Source: Elusimicrobia bacterium RBG_16_66_12 (GTDB lineage Bacteria; Elusimicrobiota; Elusimicrobia; UBA1565; UBA9628). Taken from it: DNA of 5,809 nucleotides. Positions 1 through 5,041 of the stretch are shown one piece after another. The stretch's first letter is position 1. Each line of letters begins with the position of its first letter. The stretch lies in the NCBI GenBank assembly GCA_001800005.1, contig MGUL01000172.1, forward strand, positions 9,943 to 15,751. The letters are read 5' to 3'. The translations under genes and the position numbers were made by a program. Under the pieces are notes generated by a model, which saw nothing but the letters and a program-made list of their open reading frames with translations, was not told where the DNA came from and ran no database searches.

Positions 1-26
1 GTCTTGCCGGACGCGGTCGGCAAGAC
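1..26. repeat. Perfect 9-base inverted repeat in the lptA 5' coding region
   Basis: GTCTTGCCG at 1-9 and CGGCAAGAC at 18-26 are exact reverse complements around an 8-base loop. In the minus-strand mRNA this would be a GC-rich hairpin about 50 bases after the presumed lptA start, just after the signal peptide codons. There is no U tract visible, and the frame is open through it, so it does not look like an intrinsic terminator. It may be a chance result of GC-rich coding sequence. Confidence 0.5.
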
Positions 27-77
27 TCGCTCGGCGGCGGCCGAAGCGGCCGCCAGGAGGAGGAGGGGGAGGATCAT
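1..77 (-). CDS. lptA: Probable LptA/OstA periplasmic LPS transport protein, 3'-partial
   Basis: Only the first 25 codons are in the window. ATG at 77 overlaps the lptC stop in an ATGA junction like most others here, and a purine-rich GGGAAGGG (88-81) stands 3 bases upstream. The encoded N-terminus is a secretion signal: a Leu run, then Ala-rich AAASAAA, with a likely cleavage before ERVLPTASG. The n-region lacks a positive charge, which is unusual. The frame stays open to the left edge. No LptA domain is visible; the name comes from the near-universal lptC-lptA gene order and from the export signal. It could instead be another exported envelope protein. Confidence 0.6.
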   Translation of the reverse strand, partial: MILPLLLLAAASAAAERVLPTASGK

Positions 78-580
78 CGTCCCTTCCCGTTCAGGACGGA
101 GCGCTGCTCGTAGATGCGGATCTCCGACAAATCCGGCGTTGCCTCAAGGCCCCGGCCCCGCACGACGCCTTCCGGGCGGCGGATCTGGACGTCGGCCGAG
201 GTCACGAAGCGGCCGCGAGCAGAGGAGTAGAGGAGCTCCTCGGTCGTCAGATGGGAACGGTCGTCGAGCGAGTCCAGCACGACGGAGCTCGAGAGGCGCA
301 CGTCGTGGGTCTCGGTGTTCACCGTGCCGCCGCGCGCCGTGACGCGCGAGACGACCTTGCCCAGACGATAGAAGTCCATGGCGGGCGCGGACAGTTCGGC
401 GAGCTTCTCGTCCTCGCGCAGGATGGCGAGGCGCGAGCGCAGGGTCCACGCGGGTTTGCCGCTGGAGGACTGGCTCAGGGTCAGTCCGTCGATCACCTGG
501 CGGCGCTCCTCCTTCGGAGGTTCTCGCCGCGGGGCGCAGGCGGCAACGAGCGCCAGGGCGACGAGGGCCAGGCTCTTCAC
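74..580 (-). CDS. lptC: LptC-like LPS export protein, predicted lipoprotein
   Basis: A 168-residue protein of the LptC/YrbK type, which in known systems bridges the LptB2FG inner-membrane transporter and periplasmic LptA. Residues 1-14 are a short hydrophobic signal (one Lys, then an Ala/Leu/Val run) ending in a lipobox VAAC with Cys15, followed by a charged Pro-rich linker. The remainder (about 28-168) has the pattern of the family's beta-jellyroll: IDGLTLSQSSSGKPAWTLRS, then SAPAMDFY, VTARGGTVNTETHDVRLSSSVVL, LTTEELLYSSARGRFVT and VRGRGLEATPDLSEIRIY. The sequence after the signal is weakly conserved in this family, so identification rests on this pattern plus the neighbours. E. coli LptC is about 191 residues and has an uncleaved membrane helix rather than a lipobox. 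Start is GTG 580, in a GTGA overlap; no Shine-Dalgarno is visible, so coupling is likely. Any extension upstream of 580 would sit antiphase in kdsA and is rejected. Confidence 0.82.
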   Translation of the reverse strand: MKSLALVALALVAACAPRREPPKEERRQVIDGLTLSQSSSGKPAWTLRSRLAILREDEKLAELSAPAMDFYRLGKVVSRVTARGGTVNTETHDVRLSSSVVLDSLDDRSHLTTEELLYSSARGRFVTSADVQIRRPEGVVRGRGLEATPDLSEIRIYEQRSVLNGKGR

Positions 581-894
581 CGCGCGGCGGGCGCGGCGGG
601 AGGCCGCGGCGGGGCCTTCAATTGTTCCTCGGGAAGATGGACCTTCCCGCCGGGGTTCAGCCACGGGGTCATCTCGACGGGGATCTTTCGCAGATGATAG
701 GGCTTCGGCAGACCGGAGAGCACGGCGTTGACGATGAGGTAGAGGGCGGTGAGGCCGGCGTAGATGATCCCCAGGGTTTTCAGATGCCAGCGCGCGTCGG
801 GGAACCACGCCGCGGGAACCGACATGTCGCGGCCGCATTTCTTGCAGATCTTGGCGGCGTCCTTGTTGTCGACGCCGCAGCTCACGCATTTCAT
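577..894 (-). CDS. Small zinc-ribbon membrane protein of unknown function
   Basis: A 105-residue protein I do not recognise as a named family. It has three visible parts. Residues 1-23 form a compact zinc ribbon with CxxC pairs at Cys3/Cys6 and Cys17/Cys20 (KCVSCG and KCGRD-type knuckles). Residues about 38-60 are one hydrophobic membrane helix (LGIIYAGLTALYLIVNAVL). Residues 61-105 are a polar tail ending in a Pro/Ala-rich stretch. With no signal peptide before the ribbon, the likely topology is ribbon in the cytoplasm and tail in the periplasm; this is inference. A strong AAGGAG precedes the ATG, which overlaps the kdsA stop (ATGA); the stop overlaps the GTG of lptC (GTGA). Such ribbons are often regulatory or scaffold modules. 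Its place between Kdo synthesis and LPS transport suggests an envelope job, but no function can be assigned. Confidence 0.85.
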   Translation of the reverse strand: MKCVSCGVDNKDAAKICKKCGRDMSVPAAWFPDARWHLKTLGIIYAGLTALYLIVNAVLSGLPKPYHLRKIPVEMTPWLNPGGKVHLPEEQLKAPPRPPAAPAAR

Positions 895-1721
895 AGGGAC
901 TCCTTGGAAAGGGCGTCGAAAGCGCGGACTTCGCGCAGGAAGTCGGGGACATCGGAGAGCTTGAGGGAGTTCGGGCCGTCGGAGAAGGCTTTCTCCGGGT
1001 TCGGGTGGGCCTCGAAGAAGACCCCATCCACCCCGACCGCGGCCGCGGCGCGGGCCAGAGGACGGACGAACTCGCGCTGTCCTCCGGTGGTCGCGCCATT
1101 GCCGCCGGGAAGCTGGACGCAGTGCGTGGCGTCGTGGATGATCGGGGCGCCGAAGGCGCGCATGATCTCGAAGGAGCGCATGTCCACGACCAGGTTGCCG
1201 TAGCCGAAGCTGGCGCCGCGCTCGGTGAGCAGGACGTTCATGTTGCCGGTCGAGCGGATCTTCTCCACGGCGTGGCGCATGTCCCAAGGGGAGAGGAACT
1301 GGCCCTTCTTGACGTTGACCGCCTTGCCGGTGCGGCCGCAGGCGACCAGCAGGTCGGTCTGGCGGCACAGGAATGCGGGGACCTGGAGCATGTCCACGTA
1401 GCGCGCGGCGATGGCCGCGTGCTGAGGCTCATGCACGTCGGTCACGGTCGGGACTCCGAGCTCCTTGCCGACCTTCGCGAGGATGCTCAGGCCTTCCTCC
1501 ATCCCGGGGCCGCGGTAAGACTTCACCGAGGTCCGGTTGGCCTTGTCGTAGGAGGCCTTCAGAACGAACCCGACCTTGAGCGCCGCGCAGGCCTTCCGGA
1601 TCGCCAGCCCCACCCTGCGCAGCAGGGCTTCGGACTCGATCACGCAGGGCCCGCCGATGAAGGCGGCGGGCCGGCCGCCGCCGAAGACGACCTTGCCGAC
1701 GCGGACCTCACGCGTGCGCAT
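891..1721 (-). CDS. kdsA: 3-deoxy-8-phosphooctulonate (Kdo-8-phosphate) synthase, metal-dependent class
   Basis: A 276-residue TIM-barrel aldolase that condenses phosphoenolpyruvate with arabinose 5-phosphate to form Kdo-8-phosphate. Diagnostic motifs: GGPCVIESE (23-31), FVLKASYDKANR (52-63), SYRGPGMEEG (68-77), TDVHEP (94-99), QVPAFLCRQTDLL (113-125), NVKKGQFLSPW (136-146), TERGASFGYGNLVVDMRSF (166-184), DATH (197-200), GGQREF (213-218) and FFEAHPNPEKAFSDGPN (235-251). The metal ligands of class II enzymes such as Aquifex aeolicus KdsA are all there: Cys26, His200, Glu237 and Asp248. The metal-independent E. coli type has Asn at the Cys position. ATG at 1721 gives a 14-base overlap with the end of pyrG and has GAGG at 1729-1726, 4 bases upstream. 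This is the only junction in the window that is not a 4-base overlap. The stop overlaps the next ATG by 4 bases. Confidence 0.97.
   Translation of the reverse strand: MRTREVRVGKVVFGGGRPAAFIGGPCVIESEALLRRVGLAIRKACAALKVGFVLKASYDKANRTSVKSYRGPGMEEGLSILAKVGKELGVPTVTDVHEPQHAAIAARYVDMLQVPAFLCRQTDLLVACGRTGKAVNVKKGQFLSPWDMRHAVEKIRSTGNMNVLLTERGASFGYGNLVVDMRSFEIMRAFGAPIIHDATHCVQLPGGNGATTGGQREFVRPLARAAAAVGVDGVFFEAHPNPEKAFSDGPNSLKLSDVPDFLREVRAFDALSKESL
900..905 (-). promoter_or_regulatory. Shine-Dalgarno of the zinc-ribbon gene
   Basis: AAGGAG, 5 bases before the ATG at 894, within the last codons of kdsA. It is the strongest ribosome binding site in the window. It argues that the short downstream reading frame is a real gene and fixes its start, rather than the long in-frame extension into kdsA. 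Confidence 0.85.
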
Positions 1722-3324
1722 GGGACCTCTTCGTCTGGGCGCGCTCGACGGCGGCGGCGATGAAGTCCCGGAACAACGGGTGGGGGGCTTCGGGCCGGCT
1801 CTTGAACTCCGGGTGGAATTGGGTGGCCAGATACCACGGGTGGTCCTTGAGCTCGACGATCTCGACGAGGTTCTTCGGAGCGTGGATCCCGGCCGCCGAG
1901 AGGCCCGCGTCCTCGAGGAGCTTGCGGAACTTATTGTTGACCTCGTAGCGGTGGCGGTGCCGCTCGGAGATGTTGAGCGTCCCGTAGGCCTTGTGCGCCA
2001 GAGAACCCTTCTTCAGCGTGCACTCGTAGGTGCCCAGGCGCATCGTGGCTCCCATGTTCTTGACGGACTTCTGTTCCGGGAGGAGGTCGATCACGGGATA
2101 CCGGGTCTTCGCGTCGAACTCGGTCGAGTGCGCGCCGGACAGCTTCAGCACGTTCCGGGAAAACTCGATCACGGCAATCTGCAGCCCCAGGCAGAGCCCG
2201 AAATACGGGATCTTCTCCTCGCGCGCCAGCTGGGCCACGCGGATCTTGCCCTCGATGCCGCGATCGCCGAACCCGCCGGGCACGAGAATGCCGTGGACAT
2301 CCGAGAGCTGTTCGTGGATCTTCGGGTCGGTCGTGTCGAGGAAGCGGATGCGGACCTTCGCCTCATTGGCGATGCCGCCATGGATCAAGGCCTCGTTGAC
2401 GGACTTGTAGGCGTCCTTGTAATCGGTGTACTTGCCGGCCAGCGCGATCGTGACCTCGCGCTTGGGGTGCTTAAGCCGGTCGACGACGCGGTCCCAACTC
2501 TCGAGGTCCTTGGCCTGCGTGCGCATGCGCAGGATCATCAGGATCTGGTCGTCGAGTCCCTGCTTGTGGAAGACGGTCGGGACCTCGTAGATGCTCTCCA
2601 CGTCGGGCGCCTCGATGACGGATTCCTTCGGCACGGAGCAGAACATCGACAGCTTCGCGCGCATCTCGGGGCCTAGCGGCTTCTCGGTGCGGCAAACCAG
2701 GACGTCCGGGGAAATGCCGATCTCGCGCAGCTTCTGCACCGAATGCTGGGTGGGCTTGGTCTTCAGCTCCTCGGAGGCCTTGATGTAGGGGATCAGCGTC
2801 ACATGCATGTACAGCACGTTGTCCTTGCCGGCCTCCAGGCCCATCTGGCGCGCGGCCTCGAGGAACGGGAGGCTCTCGATGTCGCCGACCGTGCCTCCGA
2901 TCTCGATGACCGCCACGTCGACGCCCTTCGTGACCGCGCGGAAGCGGTTCTTGATCTCGTCGGTGATGTGCGGGATGACCTGGACGGTCGTGCCGAGGAA
3001 GTCTCCGCGGCGTTCGCGCTCGAGGACGGTCTGATAGACCCGGCCCGCGGTGAAGTTGTTGGTGTGGTGCATCTCCTTGTTCAGGAAGCGCTCGTAGTGG
3101 CCGAGGTCGAGGTCGGTCTCGGCTCCATCCTCGGTCACGAAGACCTCGCCGTGCTGGAAGGGGTTCATGGTCCCGGGATCGACGTTGATGTACGGGTCGC
3201 ACTTCAGCATGGTCACCGCCAGGCCGCGAGCCTGGAGAAGCTTGCCGATCGACGAGGCGGAGATTCCCTTCCCGAGCGAGCTGACGACGCCGCCCGTCAC
3301 GAAGATGTATTTGGTCGTGGTCAT
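1708..3324 (-). CDS. pyrG: CTP synthase (glutamine-hydrolysing)
   Basis: A 538-residue two-domain enzyme, near the usual family length. It converts UTP, ATP and glutamine to CTP. The N-terminal synthetase domain (about 1-267) starts with YIFVTGGVVSSLGKG and holds the P-loop around 14-21, the Mg/ATP-site DGAETDLDLGHYERF (66-80, Asp73 equivalent to E. coli Asp72) and EIGGTVGDIES (141-151, Glu141). The C-terminal class I glutamine amidotransferase domain (about 290-530) has LVPGGFGDRG (347-356), catalytic Cys378 in FGLCLGLQ, and the His504/Glu506 pair in HPEF. All key residues are present. ATG at 3324 is preceded by GAGGG at 3334-3330 (5-base spacing) and overlaps the kdsB stop by 4 bases. The same frame is open further upstream, antiphase to kdsB, but nothing there resembles CTP synthase. 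Its place between kdsB and kdsA suggests CTP supply for CMP-Kdo synthesis. The UTP-site pocket at PTQHSVQKL (191-199) is intact. Confidence 0.98.
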   Translation of the reverse strand: MTTTKYIFVTGGVVSSLGKGISASSIGKLLQARGLAVTMLKCDPYINVDPGTMNPFQHGEVFVTEDGAETDLDLGHYERFLNKEMHHTNNFTAGRVYQTVLERERRGDFLGTTVQVIPHITDEIKNRFRAVTKGVDVAVIEIGGTVGDIESLPFLEAARQMGLEAGKDNVLYMHVTLIPYIKASEELKTKPTQHSVQKLREIGISPDVLVCRTEKPLGPEMRAKLSMFCSVPKESVIEAPDVESIYEVPTVFHKQGLDDQILMILRMRTQAKDLESWDRVVDRLKHPKREVTIALAGKYTDYKDAYKSVNEALIHGGIANEAKVRIRFLDTTDPKIHEQLSDVHGILVPGGFGDRGIEGKIRVAQLAREEKIPYFGLCLGLQIAVIEFSRNVLKLSGAHSTEFDAKTRYPVIDLLPEQKSVKNMGATMRLGTYECTLKKGSLAHKAYGTLNISERHRHRYEVNNKFRKLLEDAGLSAAGIHAPKNLVEIVELKDHPWYLATQFHPEFKSRPEAPHPLFRDFIAAAVERAQTKRSHAHA

Positions 3325-4046
3325 TTTTTCCCTCGGCGGAGGAGTCTTTCGGCGTTGCGCAGATCGGCGGGGACGTCCACGGCGACGGGAGGTTCGTCGA
3401 CGACGGCGGCGTGGATCACCATCCCCGCCTCCAGCGCGCGCAACTGCTCGAGCCTCTCCGTCTTTTCGAGCGCCGACGGCGGCAGCGAGACGAAGCGCCG
3501 CAGCGCCTCGCGGCGGTAGGCGTAGAGTCCCAGGTGTTCCCATCGGCGGGCCCGGCGTCCGTCGCGGCAGGAGGGGGCCTTCGCCCGGGTGAAGTAGAGG
3601 CAGCGCCCATTGTCGGACAGCACGGCTTTCACGACGTTCGGATCGTCCGCGCGGCGCTCCGAGCCGAGAGGGATGACGGCGGTGGCGATGTCGACTCCTC
3701 GCGAAAGGGCCTTCACGGTCGAGCGCAAGGTCTCGGGACGCAGCAGTGGCATGTCGCCCTGGTAGTTGAGGATGATGGGCTCTCGCCGTCCGCGCGCGGC
3801 CAGCCAGACCCTGTCGGAACCCGACCGGCAGGAGCGGGGGGTCATCACGGCCGTGCCGCCGAAGCGCCGGACCTCGTCGGAGACTTCCCGGGAATCGACG
3901 GCGACGAGCACGGGACCCAGGCCGGCGGCCACCGCGGATCGCCAGCACCACTCCACCATGCTCCGTCCCGAGAGGCGGGCCAGGACCTTGCGGGGGAATC
4001 GTGTGGAGCCCAGGCGGGCCGGGATCACGGTCAGGCAGGCCTTCAC
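3321..4046 (-). CDS. kdsB: 3-deoxy-manno-octulosonate cytidylyltransferase (CMP-Kdo synthetase)
   Basis: A 241-residue cytoplasmic nucleotidyltransferase that joins Kdo and CTP to give CMP-Kdo plus pyrophosphate, the donor for Kdo transfer to lipid A. Motifs in order: VIPARLGSTRFPRK (7-20, CTP-binding loop), SGSDRV (75-80), NYQGDMPLL (94-102, metal-binding Asp98), DPNVVKAV (135-142), YFTRA (151-155), HLGLYAYR (171-178), LEKTERLEQLRALEAG (193-208) and VDVPADL (223-229, second metal Asp224). It starts at GTG 4046, with a good Shine-Dalgarno. It is slightly shorter than E. coli KdsB (about 248); the loop between YFTRA and HLGLYAYR is shortened, and the usual GDEP tetrapeptide reads GDMP. The close neighbours pyrG and kdsA make a Kdo-specific role far likelier than another CMP-sugar synthetase. 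The stop overlaps the pyrG ATG by 4 bases. Confidence 0.93.
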   Translation of the reverse strand: MKACLTVIPARLGSTRFPRKVLARLSGRSMVEWCWRSAVAAGLGPVLVAVDSREVSDEVRRFGGTAVMTPRSCRSGSDRVWLAARGRREPIILNYQGDMPLLRPETLRSTVKALSRGVDIATAVIPLGSERRADDPNVVKAVLSDNGRCLYFTRAKAPSCRDGRRARRWEHLGLYAYRREALRRFVSLPPSALEKTERLEQLRALEAGMVIHAAVVDEPPVAVDVPADLRNAERLLRRGKK

Positions 4047-5041
4047 CGCACCGCCTCCGAGAGTTCCTCGGTGTCGGTCACGGCCGTGCCGAGCTTGCCG
4101 ACCACGATGCCGGCGGCGTGGTTGGAGAGTTTGGCGGCGCGCAGAAGCGGCGCGCCGGCGGCAAGCGCCAGCGTGAAAGTCGAGATGACCGTGTCGCCGG
4201 CGCCCGAGACGTCGAAGACCTCGCGGGCCACGGTCGGGATATGGGAGACCTTCCCGTGGGCCTCGAAAAGGCTCATGCCCTCGGCGCCGCGGGTGATGAG
4301 GACCGAGCGGCTCTTGAGAGTGCGCAGGATCTCATGGCCCAGCGCCACGAGGGCATCCTGGCCGGGCTTCGGCTCGCGGCGCATGCACGCCCAGGCCTCG
4401 GCCGTGTTCGGCGTCACGCAGGAGATCCCCCTGTAGCGGCGGAAGTGCTCGGGCTTGGGGTCCACGGTGACCGGGATGCCGCGGCGGCGGGCTTCGGAGA
4501 TGGCGCGGGCGAGCAGCTTCGGCCCGATGACGCCCTTGCCGTAGTCCGAGAGGATGACGGCCTCGGCGCGCGACATCTCTTCGTCGAGACTCGCCAGCAG
4601 GCGCGTCTCGGTCGCGTGCGTCATGGGGCCGACCGTCTCCCGGTCGAAGCGTACGACCTGCTGGCGCTCCGCGATCACGCGGCACTTCTGCGTGGTCTGG
4701 CGCTCGACGTCCACGCAGACGCCCTCGACGTCGACGCCCTTGCCCCGGAAGTGCTCCGTCAGGCGGCGGCCCGCCTCGTCCTCGCCGATCACGCCGACGA
4801 CGGAGACGGCCGCGCCGAGGGATGCCAGGTTGTTGACCACGTTGCCGGCCCCGCCGGGGATGTGGGTCTCGCCCGTCACGCGGACGACGGGGACGGGGGC
4901 TTCGGGAGAGATGCGCCCGACCGTGCCGCGGACATACTGGTCCAGCATCAGGTCGCCCACGACGAGGACGCGACGCCCGGGGAAGCGGGCGATGGTCCGC
5001 AGCAGCTCTTGGCGGTCGCGCATCTTACGGGTCGGTATCAT
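4043..5041 (-). CDS. rfaE1: D-glycero-beta-D-manno-heptose-7-phosphate kinase, stand-alone (RfaE1/HldA-type)
   Basis: A 332-residue cytoplasmic PfkB/ribokinase-family sugar kinase that phosphorylates D-glycero-D-manno-heptose 7-phosphate at C1, a step toward ADP-heptose for the LPS inner core. Visible hallmarks: VVGDLMLDQY (about 27-36), ISPEAPVPVVRV (44-55), the PfkB glycine motif GGAGNV (63-68), LSDYGKG (164-170), VDPK (193-196), TPN (210-212), and the nucleotide/catalytic motif DVSGAGDT (277-284, catalytic Asp283). These closely match the N-terminal half of E. coli HldE. The protein ends at the kinase domain (GKLGTAVTDTEELSEAVR), so the cytidylyltransferase-like half of HldE is absent and must be encoded elsewhere. 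I chose the ATG at 5041 because it forms an ATGA overlap with the upstream stop; an ATG six codons later (5023) is also possible. Neither has a clear Shine-Dalgarno. The track-length extension upstream of 5041 runs into the DUF3108 gene and is not supported by homology. Confidence 0.93.
   Translation of the reverse strand: MIPTRKMRDRQELLRTIARFPGRRVLVVGDLMLDQYVRGTVGRISPEAPVPVVRVTGETHIPGGAGNVVNNLASLGAAVSVVGVIGEDEAGRRLTEHFRGKGVDVEGVCVDVERQTTQKCRVIAERQQVVRFDRETVGPMTHATETRLLASLDEEMSRAEAVILSDYGKGVIGPKLLARAISEARRRGIPVTVDPKPEHFRRYRGISCVTPNTAEAWACMRREPKPGQDALVALGHEILRTLKSRSVLITRGAEGMSLFEAHGKVSHIPTVAREVFDVSGAGDTVISTFTLALAAGAPLLRAAKLSNHAAGIVVGKLGTAVTDTEELSEAVR
4054..4058 (-). promoter_or_regulatory. Shine-Dalgarno of kdsB
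   Basis: GGAGG lies 7 bases upstream of the GTG at 4046, inside the last codons of the heptose kinase gene. It supports GTG as the kdsB start, together with the 4-base GTGA overlap and the immediate match to the family N-terminus. Confidence 0.8.

Noticed and set aside
55..72. AGGAGG-rich plus-strand run that looks like a ribosome binding site
   Set aside because: It is the complement of the Leu codons in the signal peptide of the partial lptA gene, and no credible plus-strand gene follows.
581..1099. Extension of the LptC frame upstream of the GTG at 580
   Set aside because: It reads through the zinc-ribbon gene and kdsA in another frame; a signal peptide begins directly at 580.
895..1368. 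Extension of the zinc-ribbon protein into kdsA
   Set aside because: The extra sequence is an out-of-frame reading of kdsA; the ATG at 894 has a strong AAGGAG at the right spacing.
1576..2676. Plus-strand 366-codon open frame opposite pyrG and kdsA
   Set aside because: It runs antisense to two strongly conserved enzymes and has no family resemblance; another shadow of GC-rich codon use.
3322..3334. Run of T beside the kdsB end as a possible terminator
   Set aside because: On the transcribed strand it is an A run between the pyrG Shine-Dalgarno and its ATG, encoding the last Lys codons of KdsB; there is no hairpin and the U tract would be on the wrong strand.
2743..3519. Plus-strand 258-codon open frame opposite the pyrG N-terminus
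   Set aside because: Same cause; rich in Asp/Val/His/Leu from antisense codons, with no motif.
3325..3951. Possible long N-terminal extension of pyrG
   Set aside because: The frame is open but antiphase to kdsB and Arg/Pro-rich. CTP synthase homology begins right at the ATG at 3324, which has a good Shine-Dalgarno and the usual 4-base overlap.
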